Origin: Nemertoderma westbladi
Taxonomy: Eukaryota > Xenacoelomorpha > Nemertodermatida > Nemertodermatidae
DNA length: 64,000 bases
Assembly: GCA_032718475.1 (NCBI GenBank)
Contig: JAUCBJ010007798.1
Coordinates: forward strand, 36,081-100,080
Direction: 5' to 3'
Positions 46,401 through 56,416 of this stretch are shown in pieces. The notes beneath the pieces were generated by a model. It searched no databases and was not told where the DNA came from. It saw only the letters and a list, made by a program, of their open reading frames with translations. A program made the translations under genes and the position numbers. How positions within the stretch are numbered: the stretch's first letter is position 1; every line of letters starts with the position of its first letter.

Positions 46401-47226
46401 AATCCTGCCAAGTACCTAACTGATCTAGACTTTGCTGATGACTTAGGAGTACTCTCAGAATCATTAGAGGGAGCCCAACGGCTCCTCAGCTCATTATAAC
46501 ATGCTGCTTCCAGTGTTGGTCTTTTTATTAACTCCAGAAAGACCAAAATTTTGACAGTTAACTTTGAAGTTCCTCAGCAAGTCTCTGATCGGATGAGCAT
46601 AAGCTCAAAGGATGGTATGCTTGAGCATGTCATGATCATGGATCCAGAAGTCAGGTGAGGACCTTCGAATACGTAAGGGAAAGGCATGGGCAGCCTTGAA
46701 TAGGCTTTCCAGGATTTGGAAGTCACCGAGAATTAATCGGAAACTTAAGGTCCGATTATTTAGAGCAGCAGTAGTTCCAGTACTCCTCTACGGGAGTCCA
46801 TGCTGGGCTCTAACTGCTGAGGACACCAAATCTCTGGACGGCACATTCACAAGAATGCTTCGCCGGGTTCATTGTGTCAAGTTCAATGCACACATCTCCA
46901 ACCAGACACTATATAACATTGGAGGTGTCTCATTGGTTCCCCCAAGCTTGACACTAGAACAAAATCGCCTCCGCTTTGCAGGACATTGCTTTCGCCGTGA
47001 GGACCAGCCAGTGCATAATCTTGTACTTTGGCAGCCTCATGGAGTGAATAAGCCCATGACTTTCTTGAGACGCATCTTAAAGGACACTGGCCTTGAAGAT
47101 GCGGATGATCTAGCAAATGTCATGGGTGATAGGGAGTTGTGGCGGTGCAATTTTGTTGACAAGCCGGCATAGCATTCTTAAAAATGCAGCTGCAATGCAG
47201 CATGCCGATCCTAGTAGTAGTAGTAG
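43497..47226 (+). mobile_element. LINE A copy 6, full length, inactivated
   Basis: The only complete A in the window: 5' UTR from gtcaggtcagg (43497), ORF, and (TAG)n tail at 47226, 3.73 kb. It shares its junction with B (gagacctggac next to the tail), the gatcatgacatgc deletion and other single changes with copy 4 at 19948-22780. This suggests one insertion that was later duplicated. Confidence 0.9.
43982..47172 (+). pseudogene. LINE A APE-RT ORF, broken by three lesions
   Basis: The likely start is ATG 43982 (MDYISNAEVRPLEASG), though the frame is open from 43892. The endonuclease has QEHRM and CYSPTS. One extra T near 44728 shifts the frame inside the catalytic LGDFNA block. The second frame (44832-46499) keeps QIDHILFRRK, SSDHR, the linker and the RT with FVDFFKAFDSV, GILQGDTLAPF and FADD. 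TAA at 46497 replaces a Glu codon. About 30 bp are then lost near 46630. The C-terminal part (46696-47172) has a 12-bp deletion removing HGGQ. Same domain order as the intact copies: APE, linker, RT, C-terminal block. Confidence 0.88.
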
Positions 47227-48886
47227 TCCAGGTCTCACCCCCATATAAAAATACACTTTCCACTATGGCTCGAAAGAACTTAGTCTTCAGGTGCCTGGAG
47301 AGATCTGATTTCCAGATGGTATCCATTTTTGATAGAGCTACCCAAGCCTTTGCTTTCCTAACTTCTATGTCCTTTTTGCTACTCTCTATCCATGATCCAA
47401 GGTACTGGAAGTCATCGACCTTCCTTAGTTGATTATTATCAATGGTTGTCAAGTTTCCATCAACATTAAGTATGGTCATGAATTGGCCCAATGGCCCATA
47501 GGTCATGAATTCGGTCTTTGTAGCATTTATATGCAATCCAACCTCCTTAGCAGCCCTCTCCACTTTATTTAGTAAAAGCTGTGCATCTGCTAGGGTATTA
47601 GAGAGCAGGGCGATGTCATCCGCAAAGTTGGTGTCTGTGACTGTAGTTGCCGGATATCTACTACTTCTGCATTCTTGAAGTGTGAATCCCAGGTCTTCAC
47701 CCTTTGTGGCCGTCCTCATTGCGTAATCCAGCACAATTACAAATAGTAATGGTGCTAATGTGTCACCTTGCAGTACGCCAGCCAGGATTGAGAAAAACTC
47801 AGTTTCACCATCTGGTGAGAGTACCTGAGCTTCTGTGTCACAATATAACAATCCAATGCCAGCAACAATTACTTCTGGTATTCCATAAGCTCTTAGGATT
47901 TCAAGCATTTTACCTCTATGGATGGAGTCGAATGCCTTCTTGAAGTCCACAAAAGTCATGACAGCGGGGAGATTCTTTGACTTAATTCCTTCAATCAGAC
48001 TCCGTAGTGCAAGTATCTGAGCTATTGTTGATCTACTTGGTCGAAATCCGTTTTGGCTCTTACACAGTAGTTTCTCTATGTGAGGCCTAATCCTATATAG
48101 AATCATTTTATTGTATATTTTGGCAGCTACCACAAGCAGACAGATCCCACGATAGTTTGTTGGTATGCCGAGGTCTCCTTTCTTGGAGAGAGGCTTTAGT
48201 TGACCTTTAGTCCAAATTGGTGGTGGTTTTTCCCCTTTTAACATCCGGTTGCAAACATTCAATAATGGTCTGTTTAGCACTCCGGTTTTCCATACCTCCG
48301 CTGGGATTTCATCTAATACACTCGCTTTATTATTGGATATGCTTTTAATGCTTCTTTGGAGATCGGCAGGTGTGAAGTCCCCTGTTTCTATAGGTAGTGT
48401 CTTGTCATATATTTTCCTTGTAGGGCTGACCTCGATGTTTGGTGGCTGCCCAAGCAAGTTGCTGAAGTGATTTTTCCACTTCCCATCACGTTCTTCAGGA
48501 CTATCGGCTTTGAGGCGCCCCTTTGCACAACTTTTCCAACCAGATACCTCATTTACAGTTTGCCAGGTAAGTCTTGATTGTTGCTGTATGTGAGCAGTTG
48601 TAATTGCTTCAGTTTTATCCTGTATGTACTTTTCCTGGCTGATGTTGTAGGCCAATTTAAGATCGTCCTTAGCTTTCTCAACCTTGTTAATGTTTTTGGT
48701 TGTTGGTTGTTCTGTTTTAACTTTGTAAGCTATCTTAGGATCTTCTCTCTTACAAGTAACCTCAGAGTTTTGCCATGGCACATATTGTTTTCGTTTGGGT
48801 TTCTGGGGGATATGCCTCTTAGCTGATTCCTTGTGGGCTGTTATTATATTCTGGTATATTGAATTGGTGGATTGGTCTTCATCCAT
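47227..48886 (-). pseudogene. LINE B copy 3 reverse transcriptase, open
   Basis: About 550 codons open on the minus strand. Linker (KESAKRHIPQKPKRKQYVPW), then KKGDLGIPTNYRGICLLVVA, QNGFRPSRSTIAQILALR, motif A FVDFKKAFDSIHRGKM, motif B AGVLQGDTLAPLLFV, motif C NFADDIALLSNT, and the YLGSWIESSKKDIEVRKAKA block. The core looks intact. The frame then runs into antisense LINE A at 47226, so the C-terminus is replaced. Upstream, an in-frame stop next to ATG 48886 and a 2-bp deletion near 49064 separate it from the endonuclease. Confidence 0.85.
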
Positions 48887-49052
48887 TCACTGGAGTGCTT
48901 CAAAGCGGTTTTGAACTTCTACTGTATAAGCATCCTTTACGGCATCGTCAGTTCTGAGTTTTTCCCAGTCATATTTGATTTGCTTGCTTGTCCTGGGTTT
49001 GCTGGCTCTCAAACTGAGTCTGATCTCTGCAGTCACAATTCTGTGGTCCGAA

Positions 49053-49629
49053 CTAATTAGGTTGAACGAGGTATGCCTCGCAGTTGATCATGCTGTTTCT
49101 CCACTTTTTGTTTATGAGGATGTAATCCAGTTGTGCTTTGGTTCCATTAGGGTATTGAAAGGTCACCTTCCCCTTACTCTTTTCGAATGTGTTGTTTGTT
49201 GGTATCAATTCACATTCTTCCATTAGGTCTAAAAGTAAGTACCCATTTCTGTTAGAACTGGTGTTATAGGTGTAACCCTTGTTGTCTTCTGGGCCAATTT
49301 GGGCATTCAGGTCACCAGCAATGACTTTAACATTGTGTTTCGGAATGTCCTTTATAAGTCCAGTCAGTTCTTCATAAAACTTGACTGCTTGTTCTGGCTC
49401 TGAGGCATTGGTTGGACTGTAGCAACATATAACTGTTGCCTTGGGATTCCCATCAAATGTTGCGATCATAACCCTGGAATTTATAGATTCGATGTTGTTT
49501 AGGCTCTTAAGTGCAAATGGGCTTAGCAGAATTCCTACTCCACCAATTGATGCATTGGCCGAGTTTCTTACTGCTGAGCTTGTTACTAACGTCCATCCAT
49601 TTCCAATGTCATTGTACTTCATGGCAGTG
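49053..49629 (-). pseudogene. LINE B copy 3 APE endonuclease, N-terminally truncated
   Basis: Starts at the insertion boundary (TAMKYNDIGNGWTLVTSSAV). It keeps GGVGILLSP, VICCYSPTNAS, VIAGDLNAQIG (metal-binding Asp/Asn), AQLDYILINKKWRNS and then loses frame before SDHR. The first catalytic block (IQEHR) is absent through 5' truncation. No activity expected. Confidence 0.83.
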
Positions 49630-49636
49630 TTGTGTA

Positions 49637-51856
49637 GCAACCATCAATTCGTTGTTCAAGTGATTTAGTCAGTATCCAGGTCCCACCCCCGCATAAAAAT
49701 ACACTTTCCACTGTGGCTCGAAAGAACTTAGTCTTCAGGTGCCTGGAGAGATCTGATTTCCAGATGGTATCCATTTTTGATAGAGCTACCCAAGCCTTTG
49801 CTTTCCTAACTTCTATGTCCTTTTTGCTACTCTCTATCCATGATCCAAGGTACTGGAAGTCATCGACCTTCCTTAGTTGATTATTATCAATGGTTGTCAA
49901 GTTTCCATCAACATTAAAGGTCATGAATTCGGTCTTGGTAGCATTTATATGCAATCCAACCTCCTTAGCAGCCCTCTCCACTTTATTTAGTAGAAGCTAT
50001 GCATCTGCTAGCGTATTAGAGAGCAGGGCGATGTCATCCGCAAAGTCGGTGTCTGTGACTGTAGTTGCCGGATATCTACTACTTCTGCGTTCTTGAAGTG
50101 TGAATCACAGATCTTCACCCTTTGTGGCCGTCCTCATTGCGTAATCCAGCACAATTACAAATAGTAATGGTGCTAATGTGTCACCTTGCAGTACGCCAGC
50201 CAGGATTGAGAAAAACTCAGTTTCACCATCTGGTGAGAGTACCTGCGCTTCTATGTCACAATATAACAATCCAATGCTAGCAACAATTACTTCTGGTATT
50301 CCATAAGCTCTTAGGATTTCAAGCATTTTACCTCTATGGATGGAGTCGAATGCCTTCTTGAAGTCTAAGTCCACAAAAATCATGACTGCGGGGAGATTCT
50401 TTGACTTAATTCCTTCAATCAGACTCCGTAGTGCAAGTATCTGAGCTATTGTTGATCTACTTGGTCGAAATCCGTTTTGGCTCTTACGCAGTAGTTTCTC
50501 TATGTGAGGCCTAATCCTATATAGAATCATTTTATTGTATATTTTGGCAGCTACCACAAGCAGACAGATCCCACGATAGTTTGTTGGTATGCCGAGGTCT
50601 CCTTTCTTGGGGAGGGGCTTTAGTTGACCTTTAGTCCAAATTGGTGGTGGCTTTTCCCCTTTTAACATCCGGTTGCAAACATTCAATAATGGTCTGTTTA
50701 GCACTCCGGTTTTCCATACCTCCGCTGGGATTTCATCTAATCCACTCGCTTTATTATTGGACATGTTTTTAATGCTTCTTTGGAGTTCGGCAGGTGTGAA
50801 GTCCCCTGTTTCTATAGGTAGTGTCTTGTCATATATTTTCCTTGTAGGGCTGACCTCGATGTTTGGTGGCTGCCCAAGCAAGTTGCTGAAGTGATTTTTC
50901 CACTTCCCATCACGTTCTTCAGGACTATTGGCTTTGAGGCGCCCCTTTGCACAACTTTTCCGACCAGATACCTCATTTACAGTTTGCCAGGAAAGTCTTG
51001 ATTGTTGCTGTATGTGAGCAGTTGTAATTGCTTCAGTTTTATCCTGTATGTACTTTTCCTGGCTGATGTTGTAGGCCAATTTAAGATCATCCTTAGCTTT
51101 CTCAACCTTGTTAATGTTTTCGGTTGTTGGTTGTTTGGTTTTAACTTTGTAGGCTATCTTAAGATCTTCTCTCTTACAAGTAACCTCCGAGTTTTGCCAT
51201 GGCACATACTGTTTTCGTTTGGGTTTCTGGGGGATATGCCTCTTAGCTGATTCCTTGTGGGCTTTTATTATATTCTGGTATATTGAATCAGTGGACTGGT
51301 CTTCTTCCATTGACTGAAGTGCTTCAAAGCGGTTTTGAACTTCTACTGTGTAAGCATCCTTTACTGCGTTGTCAGTTCTGAGTTTCTCCCAGTCATAGTT
51401 GATTTGCTGGCTTGTCCTGGGTTTGCTGGCTCTCAAACTGAGTCTGATCTCTGCAGTCACAATTCTGTGGTCCGAACCAATTAGGTTGAACGAGCTGTAT
51501 GCCTCGCAGTTGATCATGCTGTTTCTCCACTTTTTGTTTATAAGGATGTAATCCAGTTGTGCTTTGGTTCCATTAGGGTATTGAAAGGTCCATAGCTTCC
51601 CCTTACTCTTTTCGAAAGTGGTGTTTGTTGGTATCAATTCACATTCTTCCCTTAGGTCTAAAAGTAAGTAGCCGTTTCTATTAGAACTGGTGTTATATGT
51701 GTAAACCTTGATGTCTTCTGGGCCAATTTGAGCATTCAGGTCACCAGCAATGACTTTAACATTGTGTTTCGGAATGTCCTTTATAAGTCCAGTTAGATCT
51801 TCATAAAACTTGATGGCTTGTTCTGGCTCTGAGGCATTGATGGACTGTAGCAACAT
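49637..51856 (-). pseudogene. LINE B copy 2: late endonuclease and reverse transcriptase
   Basis: The main open frame runs 51856 to 50105 (583 codons). EN part: VIAGDLNAQIGPEDI, KAQLDYILINKKW, GSDHRIVTAEIRL. Then the linker and RT with motif A (FVDLDFKKAFDS, carrying a 2-codon insertion LD) and motif B (GVLQGDTLAPLLFV). A stop at 50105 follows MRTATKGEDL. The frame is recovered from about 49981 with RKVDDFQYLGSWIESSKKD. The 24-bp segment seen in the other B copies near 47470 is absent here. Damaged but recent. Confidence 0.84.
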
Positions 51857-52374
51857 ATTACTGTTGTCTTGGGATTCCCCTCAAATGTTGCTATCATAAC
51901 CCTAGAATTTATAGATTCGATGTTGTTTAGGGTCTTAAGTGCAAATGGACTTCCTACTCCTCCAATTGATGCATTGGCCGAGTTTCTTACTGCTGAGCTT
52001 GTTACTAACGTGCATCCATTTGCAATGTCATTGTACTTCATGACAGTGTCTTCATGACAAATCCGATGTTCTTGGATGCAGATGATGTCGATGTTATATT
52101 CCATTGCCAGAGCGACCATGTCACCCTGTTTGGTATGTGCTTTCAGCGTGCGTGCATTCATTGTAGCAATCTTTAGTGTATTTTTACATTTCAGCAGGTT
52201 GGTTCTTCTTTCTTCTCTGTCTTCTGTTCCAGTAGCCGATTTATCGACCCCAGTCTGGTGTACCACCCCTTGACCCGGGCGACGACCGAGCCGGTATTTC
52301 TCCTGGAGGGTTCTCATGCTCATATCTTTCAGTTGCGAGAGTAAACCGCTTGTGGTCGCAACTCCTACAAGCAT
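51793..52374 (-). pseudogene. LINE B copy 2: N-terminal endonuclease
   Basis: ATMNARTLKAHTKQGDMVAL and IDIICIQEHRICHEDT give the first APE blocks (catalytic Glu in QEHR). TSSAVRNSANASIGGVGSPF follows, with a short deletion where other copies read GILLSPFA. The frame is lost at 51840 just after CCYSP. An N-terminal region rich in R/G/T (52374-52240) precedes the domain. Confidence 0.82.
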
Positions 52375-52583
52375 CTTTGTAGTAGGTCGCCGTTGGTTGA
52401 TTACCTTCCGCCGACCTTGTCAGCATGTCTAGCCGTTGGTTGATTACCTTCCGCCTATCCATGGCCTACAGCCCTGCTGCCGACTGTAGGGGTCCATTTG
52501 TTACACCATGAACCAAGTGTGCCTCCTGGGTTAGTTTACCTAACACTGCCAGCGAGGGACGATCTGGACATCCAAGAGGAGGG

Positions 52584-52755
52584 TGGCCGAGTACGAGGAG
52601 AGAGGGAAGACGAGTCGACGCGGGACCAAAGCAGCTGTCAAGGTACCGAAGTCGTCAGCCAACCACTGGCCGAGTACGAGGAGAGAGGGAAGACGAGTCG
52701 ACGCGGGACCAAAGCGGCTGTCAAGGTACCGAAGTCGCCGGCCAACCACTGGCCG
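52584..52755. repeat. 83-bp tandem repeat, two units
   Basis: tggccgagtacgaggagaga starts units at 52584 and 52667; a third partial start is at 52750. Units differ by a few bases (gcagctg/gcggctg, gtcgtcag/gtcgccgg). Each unit carries accaaagc and aaggtaccgaagtc. Confidence 0.88.
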
Positions 52756-53050
52756 AGGGTGGCGAATGGCCCACTGGAACGGCAACAGTGGGGCCGACGG
52801 TACGGCGCCGGACGAGGAGGGAAGGCAAAGTCCACGGGGAAATCATCGGGATTTGTGCTCGCCTGTGACAGGGATACAACGCCGCGAAGAGGCTGTTGAA
52901 GGACGCTAGGTAGGGGAGAAAGGTAGACCAGCCCAAGTTATACCAAAGGCTAGGTGAGTGCAACAAACACTTTCGCTATCTAGTCCGATTTGGACAGGGG
53001 GAACTGGCAATTGAGAGGGTGAGTGGGGTCGCTACAGAACTGTTTGAATT

Positions 53051-53784
53051 GTGGTGATCCGAGGTGGTGGAGGCCAGAGATGTATACTTATGTTTATGCC
53101 TTATCTGGTAGATGTGAGGGGGATTAAGTTAGTGGGATGGGCGGATCCGAACGACAGTGAATCCGAGGTTAACCCCAAAGATTCGGTGTCGTCGGTTAGT
53201 AAGAATCCCAGTAAACGCAGGAAAATTAGTAGGACGGACAGGTGATGGGAGTCCGTTTAAACCAAAAAGTCCGCGACATCCTCCGCGAAAGCAAGAAGGG
53301 TGTTAGAGATAGATCTGGCGTGTCAATTAGATATTGTTGCGCTGGATCAAAAGGAACTGGAGAGGCAGTTGGGTGAGGGGACCGCATTACTAGAGAGGGA
53401 GAGAGAATTAGCGAGAGAGCGCAGGCAAACGAGCGCAACGAGCAAGAGGCGAGAGAAACGAACAAGCGCAAAGAGCAGGAGGCAAGAGAAGTGAACGAGC
53501 TCAAAGAGTGTGAGGCGAGGAGAGCTGAGAGGATTGCGAGAGAGGCAGAATTAGCCAACCAGAGTATTAGAGAGGATAGAGAGAGAGAGAGGGTGGGCAA
53601 ACGTTTGCGGGATAATATGCATACCCGGTTGAGGGGATTAATGCAATACCAGGCGAAACAGAAGTGCCGATTAGAACTGGCAAAAATGGGCTTATCAGAG
53701 AGTGAGGCTGGTTCGGGTAGTATTTATGAGGAACCAGAGGTGATGGAAACCTTTGTTAATACCCCACTTACAGGTACCGGATGA
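53051..53784 (+). pseudogene. Gag-like locus: N-terminal Ser/Lys segment and coiled coil
   Basis: 53051-53245 reads KLVGWADPNDSESEVNPK and a basic SKNPSKRRKISRTD end. After a frame change, 53300-53494 reads LDIVALDQKELERQLGEG. A further 1-bp change near 53400-53420 moves the coil to the next frame. That frame is open from 53377 and reads REVNELKECEARRAERIARE to VGKRLRDNMHTRLRGLMQ. The alternation of E/R/K with A/L predicts a coiled coil of about 110 residues. It ends at a stop at 53782 next to the poly-G run (53816-53839). Confidence 0.5.
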
Positions 53785-53840
53785 CAGGCCCAAGACTGGG
53801 GTGACCGGACGGGCGGGGGGGGGGGGGGGGGGGGGGGGGT

Positions 53841-54360
53841 AATAATAATACGTTTAATGAAGTTAATATTAATAGTACCGTAATAGATAACCCTAACACT
53901 AATGAAACTTTCATTGCAGGAAATAATATTTTACCCGGTAATAATTCTAATATTTGTGCACAAAATAATTTAAGTAATAATATAAATAACGGTGAAGAAA
54001 ATAATTTAAATAATACAAATAATGTAGATCAAAATAATTCAAATAATTTAAATAACAATTCAGATAACAATATAATCAATAACCCCGGCGGAATTAATCA
54101 AAATAATCTAATTAATAACGTAGCAAACCAACAGGGCGAGACTATTAGCGGTGCAATTAATATAAACGTAGGGGAAAGAGGCAATCTGCCTGGTGAGAGC
54201 CTACAAGGCCACGCAGTTGCGCAGGGAGGAGCGAGGGTGAATGAACCCAGAGAGGGTAGAACTAACGTATCGACTGAAAGGGAACATGGGGGCGAGGCGA
54301 GAGGTGATGGGTTGGGGGGGGGGGGCTATGGGCACCCCACCACAACCAATTAATGATGAA
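53841..54360 (+). pseudogene. Gag-like locus: Asn-rich low-complexity segment
   Basis: A frame open from 53841 to the stop near 54357. About 110 residues in which roughly every third residue is Asn (NNLSNNINNGEENNLNNTNN), mixed with T, I, S and D, then a G/R/E-rich part. Unlike the (ATT) microsatellite, codons vary (aat/aac) and other residues are interspersed, which fits a former protein. After the poly-G run near 54316 the next frame (from 54241) carries the sequence on, suggesting homopolymer slippage or a sequencing error. Confidence 0.5.
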
Positions 54361-55128
54361 AGGGGGGGGGGGGCAGAGAATGTCCCACGAGCGTCGGTGG
54401 ATAATGCGCGCGGTGAGTTGAGTAAACCGTGGCACCCGATGGCAGACGAGAGGGGGGGGGGCAGAGAATATCCCATGAGCGTCGCGGATAATGCGCGCGG
54501 TGAGTTGAGTGAACCGTGGCACCCGACGACAGAGGATAGTAGGGGGACTGCGAATATCCACAGGGTCGTCCAACCGATTAGAGGGAGGGATGTTGGTGCC
54601 GTAAGCGGCCAAACGAGGAAATGTCGAGACCACTCGGAAGATGGGAGAAGAACAGTGGAGTTCATCCGGGAGGTCGAGGTGAGATCTCGTAAGGGAGAAC
54701 ATCACACTGAAGTCAAAAGGAGCGAGGAAGGAAGAGGAAGCGTTGCTACGAGCAACCAGAGGGGAAGGACGGACAGTGAACCGTCGGTAGTCGAGGTGGA
54801 AACAGAGAGCCAGTGGGGTCGTACTCCGGGAGATTGCCGTCGCCCCGGAGAAACACAACCCAGTGAAATATACCACACACCGGGAGAGGGGTACAGAGTG
54901 TACCGGTACGAGGATGAAGACAGGAGAGGGGATCGGAGAGAAACTTCCCGTCGGAACGTAGCTGCCAATCGAGAATATGGTAGTTGCGGGGAGGACTTCT
55001 CGGAATACTCGAGAAGATTAAACTTTGGTCCGGAAGGACACAGGCAGACTGCAGGACATACTGTAGGCTTTACTGCACATACTATAGGCCATGCTGGGAG
55101 GGATAGTGTAGGCAATAGGGTAGCGTGA
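54241..55128 (+). pseudogene. Gag-like locus: Arg/Glu/Gly-rich middle with 88-bp repeat
   Basis: 295 codons open. A duplicated unit of about 88 bp (from cagagaat at 54374 and 54462) encodes NARGELSKPWHP and NARGELSEPWHP. Then strongly charged, low-hydrophobic sequence (REVEVRSRKGEHHTEVKRSE), Arg/Tyr-rich EGYRVYRYEDEDRRGDRRET, and a His-containing end. No known domain. After the stop at 55126 another frame stays open and leads toward the zinc knuckles. Long poly-G runs here make frame assignment unsafe. Confidence 0.5.
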
Positions 55129-55215
55129 ATGACTGGTCTAGACATGGGCATACATACCAGTCAGTAGGCAAGAAACCGATAGGCCTATACCGGTACCCGG
55201 GGGACGAAGGGGACG

Positions 55216-55920
55216 GTGTGTCTCTACTGCCGCGAGTCAACCCATAAGATGGATGCGTGTCCGAGGTTGCACAACAGATGTTCAAAGTGCAAGTTTAGAG
55301 GGCACTTTGAGCGCCAGTGCGACTGGATGGACGATGAGGAGAAGTTCCGGATCTTCGAGGAGTGGGCCGACGTCGGAGTCATGACACAACAAAGGATGAA
55401 GGCCTAGGAGTACTGGTGGGGCTTCTTTAGCATTAACGTGGAAGCCCACCAGGAGATCACCAAGAGGAGACTACCATTCACGTATCAGGAGGTAGCAACA
55501 TCGGCATCGTACGGAGGGGTCATCAACACTCAAAGATACCTAGACAGATGGTCACCAGAAAATAGACTCGAATTCAGGGACTTTCTGGGGGAACACGTGC
55601 CGCGGGCGATGGAAATGATCTTGTGGGACGCTACCAGAGAGAGACAGGAGGGACACTCAGTGGGACCACCTGCGAAGCGATACCGGGAGTTGATAACACC
55701 TGCGCCCAAAGAACCAACAATGGGGCTTGGCAAGACGGTATCGGCGAGGATGAGTAGCCTCAAGGATAAACAGGAAGGAAGGAAACGGCCCAGGCAAGAT
55801 GACGATAGGGGCAAGGAACTCAGATGGTTCCTGAAGCGGGAGGAGCAAATTAGAATTCAGGAACAGGGGTATGGGTGTGCCTGGAAGGCACCACATGAAC
55901 AGAGCAGTACAAACTCCTAA
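55216..55920 (+). pseudogene. Gag-like locus: double CCHC zinc knuckle and C-terminal domain
   Basis: One frame, interrupted only by TAG at 55405. Two perfect C-x2-C-x4-H-x4-C knuckles: CLYCRESTHKMDAC and CSKCKFRGHFERQC, eight residues apart. Then an acidic helix (WMDDEEKFRIFEEWADVGVM), TKRRLPFTYQEVA, YLDRWSPENRLEFRDFLGEH and a basic helical end (KELRWFLKREEQIRIQEQG). Tandem CCHC knuckles occur in retroviral and retrotransposon Gags and in cellular RNA-binding proteins. Here about 200 residues follow them, longer than in most Gags. Family unknown. Confidence 0.6.
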
Positions 55921-56062
55921 GTGCAATTAATTAAGTGCAATTATTATGTACGTACGTAAAATTAATTAACCAATATAATCCCAATATATACCCAATATAA
56001 TCAATGTAAGTACTATAGTCAAATATAACCTTTTCCAACTAGCTACTGGGATCGGGGACCAA

Positions 56063-56329
56063 TTGACTAGACTAGGAAGACGAGACATTAGACGGATCTC
56101 ACTGACATGGTGCACACATGCGTGGGACCCGATAAGAGTGTGGGGAGCGACAATAAAAGGGGTTGAGTATGGGGGAATGGGGGAAACATGGGGAGAAGGT
56201 GCTAGAGCTGAGGAAGTGAAAGAAGTGCGAGATTCAAGTGCGAGCATAAACGAGGATGAGTCCCAAGAGACTGGTGAGAGAGGAAGGGACAACAAAGTCC
56301 GTGAGGAAAATTTGAGGAAAATTGTGTGA
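56063..56329 (+). pseudogene. Short open frame after the gag-like locus
   Basis: 88 codons (MTRLGRRDIRRISLTWCTHA ... REENLRKIV), charged, no known domain. It may be a remnant of the same element (a downstream ORF) because composition and strand agree. It is too short to decide. Confidence 0.3.
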
Positions 56330-56416
56330 GGAGTGAGGGCAATCATCTAAAACAGAGACGCCAGATACCTTGGTACAACATAGCTTGCAGATGTACCAAG
56401 GATGGGTAGTGATAAC

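Larger units (their letters stand above)
43064..49629 (-). mobile_element. LINE B copy 3, inserted in B copy 2 and carrying LINE A copy 6
   Basis: A 5'-truncated B starting in the endonuclease at 49629 with its tail at 43064. Target duplication ttgtgta. The inner LINE A (43497-47226, plus strand) interrupts it after gagacctggac. B sequence on both sides overlaps by about 50-55 bp (43442-43492 and 47227-47281), which reads as a long target-site duplication. Confidence 0.87.
42721..52490 (-). mobile_element. LINE B copy 2, near full length, with a second B inserted
   Basis: Outer B element on the minus strand. The 3' tail (tactactaata) is at 42721 and the 5' UTR near 52490. Its sequence is continuous except for the inner B at 43064-49629, flanked by the 7-bp duplication ttgtgta (43057-43063, 49630-49636). 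Without the insertion it is about 3.2 kb: 5' UTR, APE, RT and a short 3' UTR with a (TAG)n tail. The 5' UTR holds a perfect cctacag/ctgtagg stem (52465-52491). The 5' boundary is approximate. Confidence 0.85.
52491..56350 (+). pseudogene. Unidentified gag-like gene, decayed (overall locus)
   Basis: About 3.9 kb of coding-like plus-strand DNA in several frames, clearly unlike its neighbours. In order: Arg/Gly-rich start with an 83-bp repeat, a Ser/Lys segment (53051-53245), a long coiled coil (53300-53784), an Asn-rich tract (53841-54300), an Arg/Glu-rich part with a repeated NARGELSxPWHP motif (54370-54540), two CCHC zinc knuckles (55219-55320) and a C-terminal charged domain to 55920. CCHC knuckles bind RNA in Gag proteins. 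No protease, RT or LTR was recognised next to it. It could be gag of an unknown retroelement, ORF1 of a LINE, or a dead host gene derived from one. Confidence 0.5.

Noticed and set aside
47120-47226. Fusion protein joining LINE B RT with a new C-terminus
   Set aside because: The extra residues are antisense LINE A read through an insertion junction.
52498-52966. Several overlapping 80-130-codon frames on both strands
   Set aside because: GC-rich sequence with an 83-bp repeat opens most frames; only the downstream gag-like frames carry motifs.
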